This document shows positions 48,353-60,515 of a stretch of DNA of 64,000 nucleotides, in pieces. A program made the position numbers and the translations under genes. This DNA comes from Mixophyes australis (taxonomy: Eukaryota > Chordata > Amphibia > Anura > Limnodynastidae), in assembly GCA_036250195.1 (NCBI GenBank), contig JAVHZZ010000004.1:163720869-163784868 (forward strand), written 5' to 3'. The notes beneath the pieces were generated by a model, which was given only the letters and a program-made list of their open reading frames with translations, ran no database searches and had not been told where the DNA came from. Positions within the stretch are counted from its first letter, which is position 1; the number at the start of each line of letters is the position of its first letter.

Positions 48353-51300
48353 TATCAGAGAGGGATAAAGTGAGAAGGAATAGGGGAGAAGGAAGAATTT
48401 GAAGATAACTATTTGGTCATTCTTTGGTTTATTTTAAGAAACATGGGAAACATGTATTTTCATTCACTTTGACTTGTTTGCTAATCACCATATAAGAGAT
48501 ACCTGTGTCATTGCACATTTTAGAGCTAGCTATATTGATTAATGTCAGCCATTTAGTTGTGGATAAAGGTAAATATATGCTTATGTATATCTAGCCTTTT
48601 TATATAGCATCTCAAATCTCATACAATTTGGTTTGCTTAGCTTACGGATAGACTCATGCATATTTATGTGAATTTTATGCAAATCCCAAAACAGAAATAC
48701 ATGGAGCTCCATGATTCAGTTGGGGTTATTTATGGGCACTCTTATTCAGATGGAGAGTAAGTTGGCGTCTAACATTGCTTGATAATGAGTTGTGTTACCA
48801 TTTAGCAGTAAAAACCCTAGAGCTCTTTATGACTGAAATTATAATGTGCAGCTCTTCCAAACACACGGCCCACTGAGGCGGTCTCCTAAGCTGCCCACAT
48901 TATAATTACAATCCTGTTAATGTAAAGCATGAAAACATAACACAATGTTCCAATCCCTCATTCTACAGTACGACGTTTAGTAGTATATGACAATGGGCAT
49001 GACATAATGTAGTAATCTACCTAATAAAGTACACCATACACTACTTGTATACAAATATTAAAGGGGTATTGTAAATGAGATAAGAATGGACCCATTCTAG
49101 TTACCACCTCAGGTATCACACTGACTAGACCTCCCTCTGTAAATCACCATCTTTCTGCTAGAGAGAAGAGGATTGTATAATATATTATGTAGAAGCTCTG
49201 ACACCTTCCCTTAAATATATAATGGAAGAATACAATTGATAGTTGTAGAGTGGAGATAGTGATAAATGTGCTATTTCTCTATGCACAAGTATAGATGCAG
49301 ACATACAGTATATGCATATTTTAGCATTTTAAAAATAACAATTTCACAAATGTTGTAAGCTAGCATACAATTACCCTAAACCACAATTACCCCTGAAAGT
49401 GGATCTCAATCTAAAACAAGATAGTTGCTGGATTGTGGAATTAGACAGCAATGTCTACTTTTGTAAATATCAAAGTACAACTTCTACTGCAATTTACAAA
49501 TTGATTACTGCACACTGTCATATTTTTGAGAAAGTTCATCCAACATCCAAGTCACTAAACTGAAATGTGAAGTAACCTGTTAACAAGCAACAATGTATTC
49601 AGATTATTGTTTACCTATTTACCCATTTATGGAACACATTGTTGATAAAACAGGAATAATAGCAAAGAATTTCCATTGTCAAACATAATTTTCAATATAT
49701 TCTGCAAAGTACTTTCCATCCCAAAGAGATTTTGACGCTGCTCCCATCTAGCAACGATTGACATTAAACAGTGATGATGTAAAGCACCATATACAGTATT
49801 ACTCAGTTATCACATCATTTATAAATAGATTTTTGAACAAATGTTTTCATTAGTGTGAATCATTTTTCTGCTATCTCAGTACATATAGTTCTTTGAACAG
49901 TAGTGTGTTCTTTAAGTAAGGTGTCCAGTAAGCTGAATTCTGCAACTTCCATCAAAAATGACAGATCCCTAGAGATACTGGCAAACACATGACAGCAACA
50001 TTCTATGTAGACATCTCCTCCTCCTACCCATAAAATTGCTGTGCTAGAGATGCAAGTCAGAGCAATGTAGTCACCCATGAAGCTGTAGTATAAGGAAAAG
50101 CTGGTGACATGAGAGAAACACAGTGATTGCAGTTTTATGTGATATATTAGAAGCTAGGACATTACAAATCACTTAAGAGCTCCAGTATCATACAATGGCA
50201 TAAGGCTACTGAATCACTTTTATGTATATGAACAGCAACCCTTTTGCAAAATCCTGCTAAATATTGGAAAATTGTCACTTAGTCCAGATCATATATTATA
50301 CTGGATATTTACATTTCAGCACATTTCTCTTTAATTCAATGATGGATTGGAAGAATAACTAACCATCTGCCTTAGGTTGTGAACAAGTTATTTAAGGAAC
50401 AATGCACTTTATCAGCTGTGTTAGCAAAAACCAATGAAACAACTATTGTTATGTAGCAAAGTGTTACCGAAAGCTATAATTCTCATTATGGTACAACTCA
50501 AATTTCAATGGCTGTGATAAAAATGAAATATCATTCTTCATGAATCCCCGCTAGGACCAGACAGAGGGTGGTACTTTGCAGGCTGATAACTTTGGAGGTA
50601 CCAGTAATAAATGTCACATAAGGTTATCCTATAAGCTGATGCCAGGGACACAGTTTTAATTGTAAATGTATGATTTATTAGGGAGCTACACAGCCGTCAG
50701 TGATCGTATACGATGTTATCAGAGAGACTGTATCAGAGTGGACAAAATTATGTTGAATATAGGAGTGTAAGAATTCTATATAGTTTTTATTATCACATCC
50801 TTTATACACAAGAATAAATAAGCAGATCTGTAAACTGGGTCCACACACAATATTAAGCATGTATTTGAAAAGTTTATCTTCCATGGATTTGTCAAAGCAG
50901 AACAGCATTGCATATATACCAGTTAACATAAATACTCCATATTACAGTATTGCTGTGAATCTAATCACACTACAAGATATGTCTGCCTGGGACATGAATG
51001 ACTAACCTTCATCAAGAACACTATGTTATAAACCATTATACTAATGCTATAGCCCCTGTTTTGAGCAAGCAACTGTCATCTTCTTATCTACAAATAAAAT
51101 AAATTTAAGGGAAAACAATTTCCTATAATATGGTCAGGACAAGGTTCACACTTGTGTCACTGGACCAAACAAACTTTGCTATGCTGATATTCTTACCAGC
51201 AACTGTAACATAGAACACATGAGTACAGAGTAGGACAATTGCTGTAAGACAATGCCCAGCTCATGTTCCGGGTGGAGGAAGGTGCTGCTCAGATGGCAAC

Positions 51301-51490
51301 CTGCAAACTCCAAGCTGCCAATATAGAACTGTATAAAATGCCAGCGCTGTGCTGATTGGGGTTAGCTACAATGCTCCATGTACCTGTGCATCAGGAACAT
51401 TATATATCTATACACATTCATCTGCTTCTTAACCCTGTAGAATTTGTAACTCACAAACTCTACAAATGCAATGGAGATAATTCAGTAATA
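48350..51490. other. AT-rich DNA, nothing recognised
   Basis: About 3.1 kb of low-GC sequence without tandem arrays, terminal inverted repeats or convincing exons. The frames at 49860-50929 on the minus strand are short and have no family motif. Confidence 0.5.
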
Positions 51491-51496
51491 TCTTAC

Positions 51497-51529
51497 CTTA
51501 GCTCTCATGGGAGATAGAAGTCCTTCCAT
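51497..51529 (-). CDS. Possible first coding exon, unrecognised gene
   Basis: On the minus strand an ATG in strong initiation context (gcaaaATGG) at 51529 opens 11 codons (MEGLLSPMRAK). They end exactly at a good donor, AAG|GTAAGA, with the exon ending at 51497 in phase 0. Upstream sequence (51530-51930) is GC-richer than its surroundings, and a TATA-like TATATATTT lies near 51933-51941. Against it: several upstream ATGs, including a 92-codon frame (51656-51934), and no protein family that I recognise. If real, the first intron would extend leftwards towards or through the giant array. Confidence 0.25.
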
Positions 51530-51945
51530 TTTGCTCTAATCCTCATACCAATCCTATTCCTTTAGTTCAGACTGCTTTGTTCCTTACAGAGTCATCCCAG
51601 GTGTACAGCCGCAAGCTAAGAACCAAAGAAGGATGCAGAAGCCGGCCAGCCTTCCTTAACTACAATTTCCAGCGCTGAGCTGTAGCTTCCAGCGTCCACT
51701 GCTTGTCTCCAGCACACTTTGCACTAGCTGCCTGCTGCTATGTTTCTTCCACAGCCACTGACAAACGATCTCTGTCTTACGTAATGCACACAGCACAATG
51801 AAAGTGATCCCAGCCACTGAGATCAGGTCACACGGGACGACAAGGGAAGGTGTGCTTATTGTCCTGTGCAGGCAGAGGCTCAGGATAGGAAACAGCTCCA
51901 CCTTCATGAGGCTTCCCAGTCTCACTCCTAACAAATATATACTCA
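51530..51945 (-). promoter_or_regulatory. Candidate promoter and 5' untranslated region
   Basis: A GC-richer island within AT-rich flanks, with a TATA-like element (minus-strand gagTATATATTTG) about 400 bp before the candidate start codon at 51529. It contains an upstream frame of 92 codons, which would hinder translation of the downstream ATG by scanning. This is inference from composition and motif position only. Confidence 0.22.
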
Positions 51946-51949
51946 GAGT

Positions 51950-52990
51950 TCTACTCCCCTATATAGAATGCAGGTTATCTCTTAATATACAGCACTAAAT
52001 ACTGCTCCAAAGTATGTCATTTTTTTTTGCAACCAATAAAATGAACAATAAGAAACCATTTATATGCCCATGCATGTTTAAATAAAATTATCAAGTATTT
52101 GTGTGCTACATGAAAAACAGCTGATTGTGTGAAAAACATCCAGTGTGTAACTTTCCTCAATGAATCATTCACACGTTCTATAACTTAAACTAGTTTGATA
52201 AATTACAATTTAAATGACATACATATACATTCATAGCACATACATATTTCCCCAGTTGCATTGTTGCTCAGTGTAATTTCTTACAGCCCACTAGCGAGAT
52301 AATGACCAAGCGAGTCCCAGCTAGATAAATGAAGGAGACCTCATTGGGCTACGTCCAATCGATGGTAAAGGTTCCCTTTTTTCCTTCTGCATTATTAACT
52401 CATTCTCTTGCCCTGAAGCACCAAACACACAGCTCTGTGACATGCTTTTCCCCTCTCCAGCTCTTTTCCAGACTCAAGGGAATATAACCCCTCACAGATC
52501 TCTGTGTCATTAATATTCATTTCAGAACAGTGACATTGTGCACAAGTATTTCATAAAGCACATTGCTTATTAGTGCACACAAATAAAATCTGATATAAAT
52601 GATGAATTAACCATTTCCTGGTAAGGGTGTCAGAATGATGGCTTCAACACTTTTCTAACATATTTATCTATCTTCCCACATTTTACTGACATTGTCACTA
52701 GTTATATTTACTACACATATCCAGAATGGTATAGAAATAGTACACATAGAAGATCCGAAATATGCACAAAAATGTTGTTGATGTTTTCATGTAAATAACT
52801 AAAAAGGGGCACTAAACTTAAGGTGTAAACAGCAACAAAAATGGAAATAAAACCGATTTTTTTAATAGCAAAAATATTCTATTTGGTAGTGATAGATTTG
52901 TAGCACATATTTACTGACACTAGTTTCACAATACCAAACTCTGTTTACTGGGAGCTCTCATCTTTTTTTAATGGATAATTTATTAAGACA
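51950..52990. other. AT-rich DNA, nothing recognised
   Basis: No supported gene or repeat. A short poly-T is at 52020-52028. Confidence 0.5.
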
Positions 52991-52991
52991 T

Positions 52992-52993
<2 letters not shown>

Positions 52994-53048
<55 letters not shown>
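52994..53048. repeat. (AT)n microsatellite
   Basis: Uninterrupted alternating AT of about 55 bp. Confidence 0.98.
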
Positions 53049-53053
<5 letters not shown>

Positions 53054-53311
53054 GATAATATATAGAGGTTCCTCTGGTAAATAAAACTGGTTTACACGTT
53101 ATTAAAAAAAAGGTAATCCCCTTTTAAATCCAGACATCTCTGAATATTCTAAAATGCAAAATTGAGACAAAATAATTTTTGTTCTCAATCCATCCAAACC
53201 ATGATAATACCTTATCAGTCCAAGCACAGCCAGAATCACATGGAGCCACGCCTGCTTTCAAATGGGCCACACCGCTTTCAGGGTTCAAGAATTGGGATGA
53301 TCTAGTCAAAA

Positions 53312-53367
53312 TAAGGACTATTGGGTATATATAAGAGTTCTACCACTCCCCCCCCCCCCCCCCCCCC
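53312..53367. repeat. Poly-C tract (20 C) preceded by ggtatatataa
   Basis: A run of 20 C at 53348-53367 after 'gggtatatataagagttcta'. The same arrangement (ggtatatataatagag, then poly-C) is at 63793-63828, hinting at a shared repeat element rather than two independent homopolymers. Confidence 0.8.
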
Positions 53368-53369
53368 TT

Positions 53370-54475
53370 TCCTAATATGTTCTTTAGGGCACGATTCCAT
53401 TGGAGTTTATGGGTGATATTTAACTTAACTTTGGCTGAAGAAACAACATTACAATGTGTACTGAAGTTTAATGAGTAAAACTATGAAGATCTGAAAGCAG
53501 AATAACTGATCATTAGAATATTAAATAAACATTAAAAGTGTAAATTGGGTATATTAAGCTTTACAATTAAATGCTTAGATACTTTTATTCACAAATATAA
53601 CCTTTAGGTGAACTAGTGGATACGCACCATTTTTAAATAGTAATTAAATGTCTGATGGAGCATACATTGCTGCTAACATGGCAGCTTACATATTCAATCC
53701 AAATTGGTGACCTGGAATAACAAGTGGGACATGCCAAATAAGATTGACAATGATGCAAAATGCATTTTCCTTTGGTATTAATTCTATTTATTTTACATAC
53801 CAACAGAAAAAACATATTAGTAATACAACACTTTCCTTGGTCACATGGGAACACACTGCCCTGACATCATCCTGTATGTCTGCTGCTTACTGCTCTTGTC
53901 CAGCATCCTCTGCCCCTTACTTAGTAAGTAAGCTGTTAACTGAGTTCTATTCTATTTTAGATGTGTAAAACACGTGTAGGAACATCAAGTGATGGGAACA
54001 GTGTATTGTCTGGTAAATTCAGTTCTAGGTAAGAAAAGCAGCACTACTTCTACATAACCTTGCCTAAGTATCTCTTGAACATTATGATAGAAAGATACAG
54101 GCATATAGTATATGCAGCTTTATTAATATTGAATAATATATGGATATAACAAAAAAATAAACCTGAGCTATCAATGCCCCAATGTTTGTCCTCCTTGCTA
54201 TGCTCTCATTTCTATCATACCTAATTCCATTGTAAACTGACTGCAAAGTAGAGGGAGATTAAACATTCAGTAGACAGTCTAGTTGTGTAAAAAATGGCCA
54301 CTGTGGTTTTGGGAAGACCAATAAAAATTGCTTGAAATCTTAATGTTTGTCAGTCTAATTTGAGCTTTTAAAGACAACAACATTGCTTTATGAAGGATAT
54401 ATCTTCTTAAATGGATTATCCACTTTGGATTACACCTTCCTAACCAATCTTGCCCCAGTCATATGGAAATTAGAG
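53370..54475. other. AT-rich DNA, nothing recognised
   Basis: No supported feature. Confidence 0.5.
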
Positions 54476-54479
54476 AGGT

Positions 54480-55020
54480 CTGTGAAGAGTGGTGTGGAGG
54501 GGGGGATGTCAGAGGTACCGAAACGCAAGGCTGTTCTCGTGTGCCAGGCACTCGTTATGATGTAGGGAAAAGGGGGAAATCCGGGAGGGGCAGTTCCGCA
54601 AGGTGAGTGAACCAAGGGGACAGCCCTCACCGGACGATACTCATGGAAGCGGATCTACTCCGGTGACTCCTTCTGTCCCTGTCCCAGGAAGTTCCCACTC
54701 ACGGGGGTCTTCCAAAGGCCTTATCGGACAACCAATGCCTGTAAAACAAGGGAGACAAAGCCACACAGAACAATCCCTTCCCCAACACCCCAGGTACTCA
54801 CCCAATCCTGAGGGATACTACAAAACGCACTGTACCTTGTTTCTCCTCGAACGGAACCCACCCACTCACTTGTCCTCAGCCGCCCGGGTCCACTGGAACT
54901 CTGTTGCTCCACAGGCCTCCACCCGCGGCCCGATCCCTGGCTGTTAAGCCCGCCTTTCCTTGGGACTCAGGGCTTTAGGTGCCCTTTCGGACGGGTAGAG
55001 GGGCTTTGTAACTTAACCAC
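54480..55020. other. GC-rich block, unclassified
   Basis: An abrupt GC-rich, proline-codon-rich segment ahead of the second minisatellite. The 114-codon frame at 54603-54947 is compositionally biased with no domain I recognise. Together with 55020-56350 it may be one repeat element, but I found no terminal repeats. Confidence 0.4.
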
Positions 55021-55740
55021 TTAACTATCAAGGGACCAAGTGTCCCCTACGCTACCCTGGGACCTAGCGTCCTGCTAAACCAGGGCCTATAGCCTATTAC
55101 CTACTATAAGGGCCTACTGTCCTGCTAACCACAAGGACCCAATGTCTTTTTCACAACTACAGGGCTGCCGCCCTGCTACTCTGGTACCTGGTGCAGTGGT
55201 ACCCCCTTTTTTGCCCTGCTACTCTGTCAGGAGCCTAGCACCCCACTAACTTAGAGGCCTGTGCCTCTCTACACTCAAGGGCCTTGCGCCCTGCTACTCT
55301 CAAGGGCCTTGTGCCCTGCTACCTCAAGGGCCTTGCGCCCTGCTAAGCTCTCAATGACCTTGCGCCCTGCTACGCTCTCAAGGGCCTTGCGCCCTGCTAC
55401 GCTCTCAAGGGCCTTGCATCTTGCTACGCTCTCATGGGCCTTGCGTCCTGCTGCGCTCTCAAGGACCTTTCACCTTGCTATGCTCTCAAGGAACTTTCAC
55501 GTTGCTATGCTCTCAAGGGCCTTGCGTCCTGCTACGCTCTCAAGAGCATTGCACCCTAGTGCTACCACTGGGGCCTTATGCCTCCCACTCTCTCCAACTA
55601 TGGGACCTTGTATCCCCCTCTCTCTAATTTTGGGACCTTGTATCCTCCTCTCTCTAACTATGGGGCCTGGTACCACCCTCACTTTAACTATGGGGCCTTG
55701 TGCCACACTCACTCTAACTACGGGGCATAGTGCCCAAAAG
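55020..55740. repeat. Degenerate GC-rich minisatellite, core agggccttgcgccctgctac
   Basis: Tandem copies of a unit of about 27-30 bp. They are best preserved at 55270-55560 ('caagggccttgcgccctgct' then 'acgctct') and increasingly degenerate on either side: 'gggacctagcgtcctgctaa' near 55050, 'tggggccttgtgccacactc' near 55690. The G- and C-tracts of the core (gggcc...gccc) are partly self-complementary. Frames across it (55261-55752 and others) are artefacts of the repeat. Confidence 0.9.
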
Positions 55741-55859
55741 AACCCAACCTAGGTCCTATCTGTGGCCGGGCCTTGAGCCCACTACCTGCACAACAGGCCT
55801 AATGCCTGAATTGGCCCCGGGCCTTATGCCTGACCTTACTGAGGATTTTATACTCACCT

Positions 55860-56270
55860 GCTCCGTGCAGCACTCTCAACTTGCCCCGACATCGTCGTTC
55901 CCGGGTCTTCCAGACTCTCCAGCTGGCAGCGCCTCTTCTTTGGCTCGGTGCTCTGCTTCTCGCTGTCTTTGTGGCGGGGGCATTCTTAGCCCTTACAAGG
56001 AATCCCTGCCACTTCCGCCGGCGTCTCCGGCGCCTCCGTCGTTGGACGTCCTACGACAACTCTTTCTTCTCCTCCGCAGGGGAACTGAACACCAGATGGC
56101 AGCGCCCTGATTGGCTCACTGCAGCGCCAACAGTTTAAACGGCAGGAGGTCAGCCAATCCTGGCCAGCAGGGGGAGGTTAGCCCTGATTGGCTCACCTGC
56201 TGTCTGCTGCTGGGACATGTAGTGGAGAAATGGAGTTACTCACTGCTGGAACGCAGGACGGGTGAGTAGT
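55860..56270 (+). promoter_or_regulatory. CpG-rich promoter-like block with CCAAT boxes
   Basis: CpG-dense sequence (for example cgacatcgtcgttcccgg and cttccgccggcgtctccgg) is followed by three CCAAT-type motifs: gattgg at 56109 and 56186, and ccaatcc at 56154. About 40 bp after the last motif, ATG in good context (gagaaATGG, A at 56230) runs 32 nt to a donor-like CGG|GTGAGT with the boundary at 56261/56262. This could be a gene promoter and first exon, or the promoter of an unrecognised retroelement. I cannot tell which. Confidence 0.33.
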
Positions 56271-56419
56271 TTGTAGTCTCTTCTTTCTTCGCCCTCTTCC
56301 TGGGCACTGCAGCTGCAGGGTGCCTCTTCACAGATCCCTACAGTCACTTACCTAAATTGGAGAACCTACTCTCACCGAGGCCCTGAGAACCGGAGGACTC
56401 AGTCCATCCACAACAGTTC

Positions 56420-57875
56420 AATACAGCTCTATGGAGGCTCATACAGAGAAAACAAGCAAACTACACTAGTGAGTGAGCACTCCAATTTGGGTATCTGGAG
56501 TAAGTCCCATAACTGCTTTATGTACAGGCTTGGGTGCAACTTTAATGGCCAATTAAAATATGATTCAGCTATACAGGGCACTTTTTACATATATATAATG
56601 AGACAATGCTAATCTGCTAACAGACCATCATTAGTTATGTAAAACATATATCCTTCCTGTGTGTCTTCATATTATGTAATCTACTTGGAATGTTTGCAGC
56701 ATTTTTCTTTTAATAAAAAATACAGATTATTTGGCTTATATTTATACTATTTGCTTTATGCTTTTTTTTGGAGTAATATATTTATAATTTTATTGGGGAT
56801 GCTTCAGTGACAAACATGGATGGGTGGTTTGCATTTTATCTCCCTGTTTATTGCTTTATTTTTGACACTTTGCATTATATAGTGCATTCTTTAAGTCAGC
56901 TAATCCTTGAAAGCCTAAAATGTATAAACAACATAGCTCTAACATCATTACCATCACTACCATTACTGAAGCAGCCTGTCAAAATCCATCACTGTAAATC
57001 TAACACTCAGCAGAGATGAGTTAAAGACTCCCTATAGATAGTTGTACAATATTGATGTTAGTACACAATTAAACATTGGAATTGTCTAAATAAAAACATA
57101 GACTTTATTTGACATACTTTAATTTCTTTATACCAGTATTATTGATGTGTACTTTCCACATAATTAAGGATACCCAGTGCACACCTGTGATACTAATGGG
57201 AGAATAATGACAGGAGCCATGTACACAAATTACAAGTGTTGAATACAAACACTTGTTCATAACATACAGCAGACACTTCGGCCTTAATAATAAATAAGTC
57301 CAGGAAACAGCAGGCATAAATGCTATTTGTGCAAGTCAATGCACTGTACTGTAATATCGTAAATAAGCACAGATACATTAGGTGTGTACTTGCTAAATAA
57401 GCACTTACGATAAATAAGGTAGCAGTTAAATTACTTTAACAACGCTTGGTTGGGAATCACATTTCCCAGTGCAATTATGCTCATATATTTAAGGAATGGA
57501 TGGAATGTCATCATCGATTCTAATTATTATGATTTTACAGGGCTAAAATGTATTTTAAAACAATGGCTAGAAGGCATCATTTTCTTACGTTCTCCTTCAT
57601 GACACATATTTTGTTGCTGTCTGTATGGATATTATATGGGGCATATCATAGAAATCAATAGACCTTTCTGTTGAGCTATTTGCTCTGGGATTGTCTCGTG
57701 TTGCATTTGTAACACAGGTGAAAACTTTTGTGTGAATGCATTTCAAGAAAATGTGCGCACTGCTGGTGTCTTTATAATTGACATTAATCTTATAGGTAGA
57801 TATATGAAAATAAATTCAGTACTTTAATGTTTTTTGAAAGGGAAACTTCAAAAGAACATCTCTGTTTACAAAAAA
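56420..57875. other. AT-rich DNA, nothing recognised
   Basis: An inverted pair, 'ttacctaaattggag' (56348) and 'ctccaatttgggta' (56479), spans the left edge and may bound a small element. Otherwise no feature is supported. Confidence 0.45.
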
Positions 57876-57879
57876 GTAT

Positions 57880-58260
57880 TTGTGAAGATACCGGGTCTTT
57901 CTGGCCCAATTCTACTCACTTCACTCTGGCTGGCCACCCACGGGTGCCTTCCTAAGCCAGGGACGCCTACTGTGACAGGATGGACCACCTTTGCCACCCT
58001 GTCTGTTGTTGCTGGGAACCGGCTGGGCTTACTTTGCCACCGTTCCCTTTCGTTATCCCAAATGCGCCCTCCTACCGCAGTAGGGGGGGCTTACAATGCT
58101 GCCACTGAGCTCCTTCTATGGCACTCAGAACCACGTTCCTTCTGGGTCACTGATGCTGATAGTGTACCTTTTTATGCTTGTCTATGAAATTCACTCAGAT
58201 GGCAAAAGGCCACACAGTAACGACTCCCTGCTGGGCTTTTGGCCAGAGCAGCCGTGACAC
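57880..58260. repeat. GC-rich dispersed repeat, unclassified
   Basis: A sharply bounded GC-rich block in AT-rich DNA ('tgtgacaggatggaccacct', 'ttgccaccctgtctgttgtt', 'aaatgcgccctcctaccgca'). It seems familiar to me from anuran repeats, possibly LTR-derived, but no boundary or coding evidence supports a class. The 117-codon frame at 57834-58187 is probably incidental. Confidence 0.4.
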
Positions 58261-58264
58261 TTCA

Positions 58265-59620
58265 TCACAAAACTTTGCTAGCACTTCCTGCTATCAGACT
58301 CCCTTGCACATATGCCTAATTGGAGGTTTCCACTAGCAACCTTACAAATCCTAAACAATGACACTTCCATACAAAATACATCCCAATACACACAAGACCT
58401 CCATCCACAAAGGCCTATTGTATCAGATATATGCATCAGAATTAAGGCATATCCTTTAGTAATGTGAAAACATTAAAAACCAGTTTCTACCCTGGTCTCA
58501 GAAATAACGATTTCCTATCTCAGAATATATACAATACAAAAAATAAGTGCATATGCAATTATATAAATATGCGCCCTGCACTATTTCCCTTAAATAAATT
58601 GATACCATAAGTCATTTATGAGTGATCCAGTCACATCTACCCAGTACCTTCTAAGGTTCTTATTAGTCACTGACGCAAATGCAGTTAGAAAAGTACAACA
58701 GTGCATTTATTGTAATAAAAAGAACACTAGAACATTATGTACACACAGTACATAAATGTCAAGCAGGTTTACCACATCATCTGTCCCTTACAACACTAGC
58801 TTAAGGAACTACAGTCACCTGGATGCCCTGACTTAAAGACCCATTGAGTTATTCTCTTAGCTGCAGCTTTAGTCCATTGGTAGAGAACGAAAGCTCAAAA
58901 CCAGCTACACTGCACCTTCCATGAATCAATCCTCAGAATGAATATCACCCCTCCCCCTGGAGTGGTTCCTTATATCTAGGGTCAAATTTCCATAGTGCTT
59001 TCCCCTCCCTGGACAAACCCCTGGACCTCTCCTTGTTAAAAATTGGCGAGTGCTGGACTAGGGGGGAATGGAGAGGGGAGTGGAGAGGAGCTGTACTTAC
59101 ACAGAAACTCCCCATGCTAAATGGCATGTCTGGACTAGTCTTGTGAGAACATTGGCCACTAATTGACCTTCCCCCTTACCTGTATCTTGCAACCTGACTT
59201 CACCTTAAGGAAAATGAATTAGAACCTCACTGCCACATCATCAATATACAATACACAATATACATGTTTACAATAAGCTACAATGTCTCATTATCCACAT
59301 GTAATTAGACACTGCATTTGTACTCTGTTGGGATGGGGAACAAAAGCAAGGGCTATCAAAAGTACATGCTATAATCCACATTTTGAAACGAGGGACAGGC
59401 TGGTTATGGTGATATTAATACCTCGTTTCACCACAGTATAACTTTCCCACTCTTTATGTAGTTCATGCTCACCCACAGATTTAGGGTAATGTCCTATGGG
59501 GAACAGCTACAGGTCAAAATGCTGAGACGGCAGTCATTTAATCTGCATTAATTAGCCTGGCCCTTGTATATGAATCCACCAATCCACACAATACAGTGTA
59601 TTTCTGCAAAGCGATTCTAA
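58265..59620. other. Mostly unrecognised DNA
   Basis: AT-rich, with a more mixed stretch at 58940-59180 that might belong to the same element as 57880-58260. No direct evidence for a gene. Confidence 0.4.
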
Positions 59621-59624
59621 AAGG

Positions 59625-59800
59625 GGATGTAGTCAATCTGTTGATGCTGAACCTGTTGACAGCCAGACTTTTGACACCTTAATTTCGACAGTCAGAAATA
59701 TAGACAGGTTCAATGTGTCTATGTGGTTAAAATGGCAACATTGTGACAATTGACAGGTAGTAAAGTGGAAAGTCACAATGTGGACATTCAAATGCAATGT
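59625..59800. repeat. Degenerate repeat with ttgaca/gacaa motifs
   Basis: Short related strings recur (ctgttgacagcc, ttttgacacc, ttcgacagtc, tagacaggtt, ttgtgacaattgacagg), consistent with an old low-order tandem repeat. It grades into unclassified sequence on the right. Confidence 0.45.
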
Positions 59801-60510
59801 AAGCGCTAGCCCCCATACCCTGCCGGCATGAAATAGTTAATATATAACAAAAATACAAAACAAAAAAATGGTGCCTCCCCCCATCCTAGAGAAATGGGCT
59901 CCGGAAACAAAATAGCAGACAGGGTTTAACTTGCCCCAGTCTGACAGTACTAGGGCTCTTCCCACACCCCTGGGAAGTGGATGTGGGGGTAATAAAAAAT
60001 ATTTAATGCTAAAAACAGATTTCCATTATGCAATAGTCTTGTATGTACAGTTCACCCAACTAGTCTTTGGAGAGTTTTAGGGAACTTGATGAGCTACCTG
60101 AAAGATACATTTAAGAAAGATTTGAAACGGTAAAGGTTATCAGAAATCTTATGGCTGTTGGCTAGAAGGCCCCTACCTCATGTTCAGGGAACGTTTGGAC
60201 ACCCTTCTAGACACATAATCACTCTCTCAACATGAGGTCATCAATCTCATAGAATTCCGTATGTCCAATGTATCTGAATGAGCCTTTGAGGTGGGAATCC
60301 CAGTAATGTGATACAGTAGGACAGAGTCAGATCCAGGTCATCTCTTCCAAAGGATCCTAGTGCTAGAGCATCTTTTTATATGTTCTAACATAGGTTTACG
60401 CAGCAAGGACACTTGCCTTAACATTCAAATGATAGAAATAATATAAGATGTTTTTCAAGTTGCAAAAAGTAAAATATAGAGAAAAGAACATAAAGACAAG
60501 TAAACATATT
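59800..60510. other. Nothing recognised
   Basis: Mixed-composition sequence without a supported feature. Confidence 0.45.
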
Positions 60511-60515
60511 ATTAT

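Noticed and set aside
51656..51934. 92-codon minus-strand frame as an independent gene
   Set aside because: No recognised family and an unremarkable start context. More likely an upstream frame in a possible 5' untranslated region, or chance.
54603..54947. Proline-rich 114-codon frame as a gene
   Set aside because: Biased composition in a GC-rich repeat block, no domain recognised and no splice context.
55261..55752. 163-codon frame over the second minisatellite
   Set aside because: The peptide simply reflects the tandem repeat.
57834..58187. 117-codon frame
   Set aside because: Lies in a GC-rich repeat-like block with no family signature.
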